A model generated the notes under the pieces. The model did no database searches. It was not told the DNA's origin and saw nothing but the letters and a program-made list of their open reading frames with translations. DNA of 64,000 bases from Gemmatimonadales bacterium (GTDB lineage Bacteria; Krumholzibacteriota; Krumholzibacteriia; LZORAL124-64-63), in the NCBI GenBank assembly GCA_019038745.1, contig JAHOYV010000004.1:34572-98571 (forward strand). Direction: 5' to 3'. The stretch's first letter is position 1. Every line of letters starts with the position of its first letter. Positions 1-7,230 of the stretch are shown piece by piece. A program made the translations under genes and the position numbers.

Positions 1-1736
1 TCGACCTGGAGTACGGCTACATCTGCCGTCCCGACTTCTGCAAAGGGCCCGCTGCCGGCATGGCATGCCAGGCAAAGGGTGTTGTTCCAGTAGGCCGCGT
101 TCTTGAAGTCATACCCGTCGACGACCAGCGAGGCTGGGCCGCCATCAAGGGTATGGGCGTCGTGGCACGCGGTGCAGGTCAGCTTTTCGGTGGAATTGTG
201 GTTATGGACCGACCGCCTCACTTCCGAAAGCATCATGGAATGCGCCCGGGCGTGAATCTGGTCCGGCCAGGTGTTGTAGGTCCCTTCCTTCCACTTGTTG
301 TTGACGCTGGGCTTGTCGTTGTTGAAGTAGAAATCGTCCAGGTCGTACACGCCGGGCACGAAGTAGCCGTTTCCGAGCGAGCCTACGTTGGCCTGGTCGA
401 ACGGATACTTGTGCACCCCCATTGGCCTTTCGCTTTTTCCGGAATGCGAGCCATGGCATTGACCGCACAGTTCATTGCCGGCTTTCACCGTCAAATACTG
501 GGGCATGATGATCTTGGCCTTGTCTTCGGAATCGGCATGCTCGGAGCCGGGTCCGTGGCATCGCTCGCAAGTCGTATTCAGATCGATGTAGTCGAAATGC
601 GTGACGACCTGCTTGTGGGGATGTTTGGGGTCGTCCAGCACATCCTTCTTTTTGATTTTCACGCCCGTGGCGTGGCAACCGGCGCAGCCCCGGGAAAGAG
701 TGTTGGTGGGAGGGCACCAGTGCGTGGGTCCCTTTTGCCAGAATTTCGGCGTGCCTACATCACCTTCGGCAAGCGCGTCGGAACCAACCGGCGTACCATC
801 CTGCATGAGGTATACCGGCATGTAGGCCACATAGTCCTGCTTGGCCTTTTCCACCGGAACGCCGTTGTCCTCCATCCATTTTTTCAAGTAGGGGACATCC
901 TGGACCCGGGCCAGCCACCGCTGTTTTCCTTCGCCGAACTGGTGGTATTTGTCGGCGATCTCGTGGGCCGGATCAACATACCCTTCGCCCCAGTTTCCCT
1001 GGCCGCCGATGGTTGCTCCGACGGGAATCCAGACCGCGCCCCTGGTTTTCCTGGAGCTGTCCAAATCTTTTTCCTGCAGGGGATCACCGGACTGTTCAGG
1101 GTAGAATTTGAAAAGATACTGGCGGCCGTTCTTTCCGTCCTCGGTGCAGAGAACGACGTTGACCAGCCCCTCGCCGTCCAGGGGGTCCTGGACCATGAGC
1201 AGATTCCCCTTGGGGTCCCGGGGGATGAAGACATCACCCGGCCGGGGCCACATTTCCGGATAGATCATCCGATCGGTTCCCTCGTTGACGAACCGGGAAT
1301 GCACGCTGGCATCGGGACTTCCGTCAAATGCCTTGAATATCCCCGGCCAATCCTCGGCGTGGCATTCGGCACAAACTTTTATCCCTACATATTCCGCTTT
1401 CATGCCCGGCCTGCCCGAAAGCGTGATTTGGATGTTTTTCAAATCGGAATCGGCCTTCAATTGCAGCGATTTCCTGGTCTCGTTGTCCAGATACTTTTCA
1501 GAGGGTGCCGAGATGTACAGGAAAACATTACCCGGTTCCACGTTCTTGAGGGTGAAGGATCCGTTCGAACCTGTTTTCCCTTGCACATCCTGATCCTCGA
1601 CCAAAACTATCGCTCCTTTTATCCCCTCTCCGTTGACATCCGTGACAGTGCCTGAAATGTTTGAAGCCAACGCTTCTCCTCCGCCAACCACCCCAATCCC
1701 CAAGGCCACAAGTAGACAAAGCATTCTCTTTCCCAC
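1..1736 (-). CDS. Multiheme c-type cytochrome with N-terminal carboxypeptidase-regulatory-like domain (3' end outside window)
   Basis: The frame is open to the left edge, so only about 578 N-terminal residues are seen. Start taken as GTG at 1736: GGAGG (1743-1747) lies 6 nt upstream, whereas the next ATG (1724) is 18 nt away. It begins with a signal peptide (GKRMLCLLVALGIGV.. to ALA), then an Ig-like carboxypeptidase-regulatory segment (SGTVTDVNGEGIKGA...), then heme sites CAECH, CAGCH, CERCH, CGQCH, CTACH and CLACH. The hemes should be attached in the periplasm. The product is probably an extracytoplasmic electron carrier or multiheme reductase; the substrate cannot be told. It lies downstream of acr3 on the same strand, with an ArsR-like operator motif in its own upstream region, suggesting a link to arsenic. 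No molybdopterin arsenate reductase is visible. Confidence 0.85.
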   Translation of the reverse strand, partial: MGKRMLCLLVALGIGVVGGGEALASNISGTVTDVNGEGIKGAIVLVEDQDVQGKTGSNGSFTLKNVEPGNVFLYISAPSEKYLDNETRKSLQLKADSDLKNIQITLSGRPGMKAEYVGIKVCAECHAEDWPGIFKAFDGSPDASVHSRFVNEGTDRMIYPEMWPRPGDVFIPRDPKGNLLMVQDPLDGEGLVNVVLCTEDGKNGRQYLFKFYPEQSGDPLQEKDLDSSRKTRGAVWIPVGATIGGQGNWGEGYVDPAHEIADKYHQFGEGKQRWLARVQDVPYLKKWMEDNGVPVEKAKQDYVAYMPVYLMQDGTPVGSDALAEGDVGTPKFWQKGPTHWCPPTNTLSRGCAGCHATGVKIKKKDVLDDPKHPHKQVVTHFDYIDLNTTCERCHGPGSEHADSEDKAKIIMPQYLTVKAGNELCGQCHGSHSGKSERPMGVHKYPFDQANVGSLGNGYFVPGVYDLDDFYFNNDKPSVNNKWKEGTYNTWPDQIHARAHSMMLSEVRRSVHNHNSTEKLTCTACHDAHTLDGGPASLVVDGYDFKNAAYWNNTLCLACHAGSGPFAEVGTADVAVLQV

Positions 1737-1822
1737 GTCCAACCTCCATTTTTTGTTCGGCGAACTTCGAAAAACGCCCGCTCAGACGTTGTCCTCGGAT
1801 GACGTTTTTCTTATTTTCCATT

Positions 1823-1837
1823 TTGCCAAATAGGCAA
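1823..1837. promoter_or_regulatory. ArsR-type operator copy upstream of the cytochrome gene
   Basis: TTGCCAAATAGGCAA is a 15-bp palindrome (TTGCC/GGCAA arms, 5-nt centre). Its core CCAAATAGGC (1826-1835) is identical to the half-site of the perfect inverted repeat over the arsR promoter at 3353-3362. A weaker inverted half-site, TTATTTGGCC, lies at 1889-1898. The palindrome is about 87 nt upstream of the cytochrome GTG. Binding by the ArsR encoded at 3380 is inferred from this identity only. Confidence 0.6.
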
Positions 1838-1980
1838 GCAGGTGGGCAAAGCAATTTGAGCTCCGAGGCTTCAAGTGGGAATTTGTGGTTATTTGGCCAT
1901 TTAGTCAAGAACAATTGATATTTTATTAACGTTGTTGAATTGAAGATTAGGGCCCGGATATCGTCGATTCCAGCTCCTCC

Positions 1981-3168
1981 CTATTTGGAAGGAAACCAGG
2001 ATCGAGTATTAGTGCATATCTTTACCAGCATCAGCATCACCGGCACCTCGATCAGGACTCCTACAACCGTAGCCAAGGCCGCGCCGGAAGAAAGACCGAA
2101 CAGCAGCACCGAAGTGGCGATGGCCACCTCGAAATGATTCGAGGCCCCGATCATCGCCGCAGGAGCCGCGTCCCGGTAAGGCAATTTCAACCAGCGGGCC
2201 AGACCGTAGCCCAGGGCAAATACAAACACCGTCTGGATGAACAGGGGTATGGCGATCCAGAGGATGGTCAGCGGGTTCGAAACGATCACCGCGCCCTTGA
2301 AGGAAAACAACAGCACCAGGGTCAACAGCAGCGCGAGAATGGTAACCGGCGTCAAGAAGTGCAGGAACCTGTCCTGAAACCATCTCCGGCCCCTGGTTGC
2401 GATGAGCCATTTGCGGGTCAACCAACCGGCCGCCAGAGGCAGGGCGACGTAGGCCGCGATGGAGATCAACAAGGCTTGCCAGGGCACCGGCAACCGGCCC
2501 ACTCCCAGCAAAAACCCTCCTAGCACCCCATACAGAATCAACATGGTCAGGGAGTTGATGGCGACCATGACCAGGGTCAGGCCGTCATTGCCCCGGGCCA
2601 GGTAACTCCACACCAGAACCATCGCCGTACACGGCGCAATGCCCAGCAGAATGCATCCTGCCAGATAGCTTCGCCATAGGGGGATCTGCAGCATCTTGAC
2701 TCCGTCGCTGAGAACCACCACTCCGGATCCGTGCTGAGCACCGACCGGCAGATCCAACCCGAAGGGCAGCTTGACCAGATCGGTCGCCTCGGGACCTATG
2801 AAACCCCTAAACAGGACACCCAGGAAAAGCATCGCGAAGGCGTACATCGTGAAGGGCTTGATACCCCAGTTGACAAAGAGGGTCAGGAAGACCGACTTGC
2901 CGCTTTTCCCGGACTTGACGACCTCCCCGAAATCGATTTTGACCATGATCGGGTACATCATGAAGAACAGGCAGATGGCAATGGGAATCGATACGATGGG
3001 AGCCCCACGCAGGGTGACGCTCATTCCCTCAAGAGAATGCGCGACGCCTGGGGCGACCTTGCCCAGGATAATCCCGCCAACGATGCAAAGTCCCACCCAG
3101 AGCGACAGCAACCTTTCGAAGGGGTTGGTCATCCTCCGGGCTCCATTGGTTGAAATCGGACTATTCAT
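1981..3168 (-). CDS. acr3: Acr3-family arsenite efflux permease
   Basis: A polytopic inner-membrane protein with about ten hydrophobic segments. It carries the Acr3 signature [15 protein letters not shown], whose cysteine in the fourth membrane span is needed for As(III) transport in characterised members, and a later [11 protein letters not shown] motif. It exports arsenite using the proton-motive force. The reading frame extends up to 3294, but that extra N-terminus would overlap the arsR regulatory region and is polar and unlike Acr3. I prefer ATG at 3168 (395 aa); ATG at 3132 (383 aa) is also possible but has GGAGG directly abutting it. Divergent from arsR, as is usual in ars operons. Confidence 0.9.
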   Translation of the reverse strand: MNSPISTNGARRMTNPFERLLSLWVGLCIVGGIILGKVAPGVAHSLEGMSVTLRGAPIVSIPIAICLFFMMYPIMVKIDFGEVVKSGKSGKSVFLTLFVNWGIKPFTMYAFAMLFLGVLFRGFIGPEATDLVKLPFGLDLPVGAQHGSGVVVLSDGVKMLQIPLWRSYLAGCILLGIAPCTAMVLVWSYLARGNDGLTLVMVAINSLTMLILYGVLGGFLLGVGRLPVPWQALLISIAAYVALPLAAGWLTRKWLIATRGRRWFQDRFLHFLTPVTILALLLTLVLLFSFKGAVIVSNPLTILWIAIPLFIQTVFVFALGYGLARWLKLPYRDAAPAAMIGASNHFEVAIATSVLLFGLSSGAALATVVGVLIEVPVMLMLVKICTNTRSWFPSK

Positions 3169-3246
3169 GGATTCATCAGTCCTACTTGATCGGGCCACGA
3201 GAGAATTTCGCTCCCACTTTCGCAGTCTACGCTGATAATTGCAAGC

Positions 3247-3273
3247 CATGATGTAAGCGGGGTTTACGTCATG
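3247..3273. promoter_or_regulatory. Second inverted repeat in the acr3-arsR intergenic region
   Basis: CATGATGTAA (3247-3256) and TTACGTCATG (3264-3273) form 10-bp arms with one mismatch around a 7-nt centre. The sequence is unlike the ArsR box at 3335-3362, so it may serve another regulator or act as an acr3 leader hairpin. It lies upstream of the preferred acr3 start. No clear sigma-70 promoter for acr3 could be assigned. Confidence 0.4.
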
Positions 3274-3322
3274 ATTTTTCAAAACATCTGACATGTTGAA
3301 AGCACCTGGCCAATTTTTATGC

Positions 3323-3362
3323 TTGACTTTGTTGGCCTATTTGGCTATATTACCAAATAGGC
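3323..3362 (+). promoter_or_regulatory. arsR promoter with overlapping ArsR operator
   Basis: TTGACT (3323-3328) and TATATT (3346-3351) are separated by exactly 17 bp, a near-consensus sigma-70 promoter. A perfect inverted repeat, GCCTATTTGG (3335-3344) and CCAAATAGGC (3353-3362) with an 8-nt spacer, straddles the -10 box and the expected start point, as in autorepressed ArsR/SmtB promoters. GGGAG (3369-3373) then sets the arsR start. Confidence 0.8.
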
Positions 3363-3379
3363 AAACAAGGGAGAAGCCG

Positions 3380-3700
3380 ATGGAACCAAACACAAAAGCC
3401 AATTTCGAAGCCCGCGCCAAGGTGCTGAAGGCCATGGGGAATGCAACGCGGCTTTTCATCGTAAACGAACTAGCCGATGGCGAGAAATGCGTGTGTGAGC
3501 TTCAGGAAAAAATCGGGTCGGATATGTCCACCGTCTCGAAACACCTGTCCGTCCTTCGTGAAGCAGGCATCCTGGCGAGCAGAAAGAACGGCAATCAAGT
3601 TTTCTATAGCCTGCGCTGCCCCTGTGTTCTGCAATTTTTCAAATGCATCGAATCGGTCCTGCGGACATCGGCCCAGGACACGATTGAATTGATGGGGTAG
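3380..3700 (+). CDS. arsR: ArsR/SmtB-family arsenic-responsive repressor
   Basis: A 106-aa winged-helix repressor. Start chosen at ATG 3380, 6 nt after GGGAG; the longer frame from 3293 would include the promoter. The recognition helix region is around residues 46-62 (SDMSTVSKHLSVLREAGIL). Cys37 and Cys39 in a CVCEL motif match the alpha-3 As(III) site of classical ArsR. Further cysteines at 80, 82 and 89 (RCPCVLQFFKC) could provide extra ligands. It should leave DNA on binding As(III) or Sb(III), derepressing its own operon and probably acr3 and the cytochrome. Its stop is 3 nt before the arsP start. Confidence 0.93.
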   Translation: MEPNTKANFEARAKVLKAMGNATRLFIVNELADGEKCVCELQEKIGSDMSTVSKHLSVLREAGILASRKNGNQVFYSLRCPCVLQFFKCIESVLRTSAQDTIELMG

Positions 3701-3703
3701 CAA

Positions 3704-4879
3704 GTGAGTTTCAAAAATGAATGGAAGCCGTTTTTCTGGCTGACGGCTGGATTCCTGGCCATCTACCACCTCCCTGTAGGTCAAGGCCGTTTCGACAACG
3801 CCATTGTTCAGGCCCTGGAGCTGGTCAAGTGGTACGCCCGCGAACACGTCCTGCTTTGCCTGGTGCCCGCCTTCTTCATCGCCGGAGCGATTTCGGTATT
3901 CGTCAGCCAGGGCTCGGTGATGCGCTACCTGGGCCCGGGCGCCAAGAAGCTGCTCGCCTACGGCGTGGCCTCGGTCTCCGGATCCATCCTGGCCGTTTGC
4001 TCCTGCACGGTGCTGCCCCTGTTCGCGGGGATCTATCGCATGGGCGCCGGCCTGGGCCCGGCCACCGCTTTCCTCTACTCCGGCCCGGCGATCAACGTGC
4101 TGGCCATCATTCTGACCGCGAGGATCCTCGGACTACAACTGGGCATCGGACGGGCCGTGGGCGCGGTTTTGTTCAGTATCGTGATCGGGCTGCTGATGCA
4201 TTTCTTCTTCCGCAAGGAGGAACAGGAGAAGCAGGTCAGCATGGCCGCCCTGCCCGAGCCAGAAGCGGGCCGCCCACTGTGGCGGACCGCCTTGCAGTTC
4301 ACCTCTCTGGTCGGCCTCCTGATTTTTGCCAACTGGGGCGCGCCCGATCAGGCTAGTGGATTCTGGATCGTTGTCCACGACATCAAGTGGTTCCTGGCCG
4401 GGGGGTTCCTTCTGTTGACCGTCGGCCTGGCCACCGGTCTGACCCGGGAGGAGAACAGCGAATGGGTCGCAGCCAGTTGGGGATTCGCCAAGCAGATCAT
4501 GCCCCTGTTGTTGATCGGGGTTCTGGTTTCGGGAATGTTGCTGGGCCGGCCGGGCCACGAGGGTCTGATCCCCTCGGCCTGGATCGCCGGAACCGTCGGC
4601 GGTAATTCCCTGCTTTCGAACGTCATCGCCTCTGCTTCGGGCGCCTTCATGTACTTCGCTACCATGACCGAGGTGCCCATCCTGCAGGGATTGCTCGGGG
4701 CGGGCATGGGCCAGGGTCCGGCGCTGGCGCTGATGCTGGCCGGACCGGCCGTGTCGCTGCCCAGCATCCTGGTCATGCGCAGCATCATGGGCGACCGCAA
4801 GACCGCCGTTTTCATCCTGCTGGTCATCGTGATGTCCAGTTTTACGGGGTGGATCTTCGGATCCATCGTCGCCGCATAA
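3704..4879 (+). CDS. arsP: ArsP-type organoarsenical efflux permease (COG0701, DUF318)
   Basis: A 391-aa inner-membrane protein with about ten hydrophobic segments and a charged cytoplasmic loop near residues 165-190. The family motif SILAVCSCTVLPLF is present, and the second half repeats the fold (GNSLLSNVIASASGAFMYFATMTEVPI). Characterised ArsP proteins export trivalent organoarsenicals such as roxarsone(III) and MAs(III). Start is GTG at 3704, only 3 nt after the arsR stop, so it is probably co-transcribed and coupled with arsR. Some COG0701 members have other roles, but the ars context supports this one. Confidence 0.85.
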   Translation: MSFKNEWKPFFWLTAGFLAIYHLPVGQGRFDNAIVQALELVKWYAREHVLLCLVPAFFIAGAISVFVSQGSVMRYLGPGAKKLLAYGVASVSGSILAVCSCTVLPLFAGIYRMGAGLGPATAFLYSGPAINVLAIILTARILGLQLGIGRAVGAVLFSIVIGLLMHFFFRKEEQEKQVSMAALPEPEAGRPLWRTALQFTSLVGLLIFANWGAPDQASGFWIVVHDIKWFLAGGFLLLTVGLATGLTREENSEWVAASWGFAKQIMPLLLIGVLVSGMLLGRPGHEGLIPSAWIAGTVGGNSLLSNVIASASGAFMYFATMTEVPILQGLLGAGMGQGPALALMLAGPAVSLPSILVMRSIMGDRKTAVFILLVIVMSSFTGWIFGSIVAA

Positions 4880-4891
4880 GGAGCAAGGTTC

Positions 4892-5125
4892 ATGAAACAG
4901 ATCGCCATCCTGGGTACCGGCTGTCCCAAGTGCCACAAACTGGCCGAGAACACGGCCCTCGCGGTGGAGGCCCTGGGCCTCGATTGCGAGATCAAAAAAG
5001 TGACCGAGGTCGCCGAGATCATGGCCTTCGGCGTGATGATGACCCCCGCGCTGGCGGTCGACGGTGAAGTGCTGGCCGTGGGCAAGGTGCCGGACGTCGA
5101 GGAATTGAAGGCTTTGTTGGGATAA
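4892..5125 (+). CDS. Small thioredoxin-like protein (MTH895/redox-active disulfide protein 2 type)
   Basis: A 77-aa cytosolic thioredoxin/glutaredoxin-fold protein. The active site is CPKC (Cys11, Cys14) immediately after strand 1, and the cis-proline motif is MMTPAL. An AGGAG ribosome site precedes the ATG, 12 nt after arsP. Proteins of this size and motif commonly sit beside COG0701 permeases. It probably supplies reducing equivalents to an ars-operon partner, which is inferred from context. Confidence 0.85.
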   Translation: MKQIAILGTGCPKCHKLAENTALAVEALGLDCEIKKVTEVAEIMAFGVMMTPALAVDGEVLAVGKVPDVEELKALLG

Positions 5126-5167
5126 CCCCACCCTTGCGCAACTGACACCAATCTGGAAGGGAACCCG

Positions 5168-5626
5168 ATGATGATGGCCGAAAGTGGATCCGCAGGAAAT
5201 CGAAGCTGGATCAGGATCGTGGTTCTGCTGGCGGTGGTGTTCTCCGTTGCCGGAGTGCTGGCGATCAAAGACCGGGGAAAATCCCCGGCAATGATCGCTG
5301 AACAAGGCGCCGAGCAGGAAGCCACGCCCGCCACCGGGAAACTGCCGCGCATGCTAGACCTGGGTGCCGACAAGTGCATCCCCTGCAAAACCATGGCACC
5401 TATTCTGGAAAAACTGAAATCCGATCTTACTGGGCAATGCGAGATCGACTTCATCGATGTCTGGAAGAATCCAAAGGAAGGTCCGAAGTACGGGATCAAG
5501 GTCATCCCGACGCAGATCTTCTTCGACGCGGACGGGCAGGAGTTGTTCCGGCACCAGGGGTTTTTCTCGCGGGAGGACATTCTGGGAGTTTTCGCCAAGC
5601 ACGGCATCACTTTCAAGGGGGTCTAG
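5168..5626 (+). CDS. Membrane-anchored or exported thioredoxin-domain protein
   Basis: 152 aa. One N-terminal hydrophobic segment (about residues 14-33) is followed by a thioredoxin domain with CIPC active site (Cys70, Cys73) and cis-proline (KVIPTQIFF). The domain should face the periplasm, tethered to the inner membrane. GGAAGGG precedes an ATGATGATG cluster, so the exact start may be 5168, 5171 or 5174. It sits directly before the CcdA-like ArsG homologue, suggesting electrons pass between the two. Confidence 0.85.
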   Translation: MMMAESGSAGNRSWIRIVVLLAVVFSVAGVLAIKDRGKSPAMIAEQGAEQEATPATGKLPRMLDLGADKCIPCKTMAPILEKLKSDLTGQCEIDFIDVWKNPKEGPKYGIKVIPTQIFFDADGQELFRHQGFFSREDILGVFAKHGITFKGV

Positions 5627-5634
5627 CAGGACTC

Positions 5635-6333
5635 ATGCAAGCTCTATTCGAATCCCTGAATCACGCCGTCGCCGGATCGGCATGGCTGGCCCTGGGCGCA
5701 TCCTTCGCTTGGGGCGTGTTGAGCATTCTGCTGAGCCCCTGTCACCTGGCCAGCCTGCCTTTGATCGTGGCCTTCATCAACGGACAGGAAGGGTTGACAA
5801 CCCGGCGGGCGATCGGACTTTCCACGTTGTTCGCCACCGGAATCCTGATCACCATCGCCTTGATCGGTGTCGCCACCGCCGGAGCGGGCCGCCTCATGGG
5901 CGATCTGGGCCCGATCGGGAACTATGCCGTGGCCGGGCTCTTTCTGGTTCTTGGTTTGAATCTGTTGGGCGTTTTCTCCCTGTCCTGGGACAACCCGAAT
6001 CAGCCGCGGATGAGATCACGCGGACCATGGGCCGCGCTGGCCATGGGCCTTGTTTTCGGCATCGCCCTGGGGCCCTGCACCTTCGCCTTCATGGCTCCGA
6101 TGCTGGCGGTCACCTTCCAGGTCGCCACCGGCAACCCGGTTTACGGCGGACTGTTGTTGCTGATGTACGGGTTGGGCCACTGCCTGGTGATTGGAGTCGC
6201 AGGAGCCAGCGCGGAATTGACCCAACGTTCGCTGAACTGGAACGCCGATTCGGCCGGAAGCCGGATCCTGAAGATCGTCTGCGGCATCCTTGTGATCTTG
6301 GCGGGCCTGTACCTGATCTACATCACGCAATAA
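5635..6333 (+). CDS. arsG: CcdA/DsbD-like membrane protein, ArsG family
   Basis: A 232-aa protein with about six membrane spans. The paired cysteines of the CcdA/DsbD fold are visible: Cys36 in SPCHLASLPL and Cys148 in GPCTFAF. CcdA proteins carry electrons from cytosolic thioredoxin to periplasmic partners; the arsenic-associated ArsG branch has been linked to handling of aromatic arsenicals. Start is ATG 5635 behind a GCAGGA site; an earlier in-frame ATG at 5374 lies inside the thioredoxin gene. The flanking thioredoxins and ArsF-like gene support the ArsG assignment over a generic CcdA. Confidence 0.75.
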   Translation: MQALFESLNHAVAGSAWLALGASFAWGVLSILLSPCHLASLPLIVAFINGQEGLTTRRAIGLSTLFATGILITIALIGVATAGAGRLMGDLGPIGNYAVAGLFLVLGLNLLGVFSLSWDNPNQPRMRSRGPWAALAMGLVFGIALGPCTFAFMAPMLAVTFQVATGNPVYGGLLLLMYGLGHCLVIGVAGASAELTQRSLNWNADSAGSRILKIVCGILVILAGLYLIYITQ

Positions 6334-6351
6334 TTGAAAGGGGGTCCCGGC

Positions 6352-6792
6352 ATGCTCCAACAAAAATTCCTGCTGACCCTGGCGGCGCTTTGGTTTTCCG
6401 GCACAGCAGCCGCCGAACCGCTTCCTTCCCCCGACATTCAAATCTACTATTTCCACAACACTTTCCGCTGTCCAACCTGCTTGTCCATGGAATACATGGC
6501 GGAAGAAATGATCCGGGACGAGTTCGAGGAAGACCTGGACGCTGGGATCATCGCATGGGATCCAGTGAATGTGCAGGAGCCCGGCCATGAGGACTTGGTT
6601 GAGGCATACGACCTGGACGGCCCCACCCTGATCATGGTGGAGCAGGAGGATGGGAAAGTTCTGCGCTGGAAGAATCTGGAACGAATCTGGTACTTGGCCG
6701 ACTCGCCGGCTCAGTACCGCGCCTACGTCCGGAACGAGCTGAACGGCTACCTGAACGGGGAGCCCGAAGCGGAAGACGATCCGCAGCAATGA
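6352..6792 (+). CDS. arsF: Periplasmic ArsF-like CxxC protein
   Basis: 146 aa. Signal peptide (QQKFLLTLAALWFSGTAAAE), then a thioredoxin-like core with FRCPTC (Cys40, Cys43) and a cis-proline-type GPTLIM segment, ending in an acidic tail. Start is ATG 6352 with AAGGGGG upstream; a TTG at 6334 is less likely. The arrangement after an ArsG/CcdA-like gene matches arsEFG-type clusters, where ArsE/ArsF are linked to reduction of nitroaromatic arsenicals. That function is carried over from memory of the family and not shown here. Last gene of the arsR operon. Confidence 0.65.
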   Translation: MLQQKFLLTLAALWFSGTAAAEPLPSPDIQIYYFHNTFRCPTCLSMEYMAEEMIRDEFEEDLDAGIIAWDPVNVQEPGHEDLVEAYDLDGPTLIMVEQEDGKVLRWKNLERIWYLADSPAQYRAYVRNELNGYLNGEPEAEDDPQQ

Positions 6793-6880
6793 AGATTATA
6801 TTCCGGGAAGGAATTTCAGGCACATCCCGGCCTCAACCGTTTTCACTGTTAAATCCGGTAATCCCTGCTTACAATTCTCA

Positions 6881-7114
6881 TTATTCTTGTGGTTCAGTTC
6901 CAGGTTTCGTCTGCTGACTCGCCGGTCTGGTCCATATCCGGCCACACTTCAGGTACTCACGAAAGACTGCTTCTACGTGGAGTGAGACATGGCTTGAAAA
7001 ATCTTCCCCTGGATCCTGGTCCGTCAGATAGGTTTCCAGGTTCTCTCGCGTGATTTGCTGGAGGAGGGTTTTGGCTGGACGTCTGGTTTTAATACCCCTG
7101 TAAGCATGGGCAAA
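6881..7114 (-). pseudogene. Relic of an IS91-family transposase N-terminus
   Basis: This gap after the ars operon has no intact gene. On the minus strand, an open stretch without a start codon (upstream in-frame stop at 7115-7117) reads AYRGIKTRRPAKTLLQQI, then RENLETYLTDQDPG and VEAVFREYLKCG. This resembles the N-terminus of IS91-type transposases, which have arginine/proline-rich, LE.FL and FR.YL.CG elements before a zinc-binding motif. Homology breaks off right after the CG and a stop follows at 6881. No inverted repeats or target duplication were seen. I regard it as a decayed insertion marking the right edge of the ars island. Confidence 0.6.
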
Positions 7115-7230
7115 TTAGCTCACTAACCCCCCGGCCAGCCCCCCGTTAATCCAATGTTGTTATATTGCTTGCACTTACAAAACTTCTTCTAGCCCAGGGA
7201 GGGATGGCCACGGGTTTTCGTGTCCCCGTC

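Noticed and set aside
60..1655. Plus-strand open frame of 531 codons
   Set aside because: It is antisense to the multiheme cytochrome, whose minus frame has a signal peptide and six CxxCH motifs.
3293..3379. Upstream ATG for ArsR at 3293
   Set aside because: This stretch contains the -35/-10 promoter and the operator; GGGAG before ATG 3380 fits far better.
4133..5616. Long minus-strand frames of 390 and 422 codons opposite arsP and the thioredoxins
   Set aside because: Both are low-information antisense frames over well-recognised genes in a GC-rich region.
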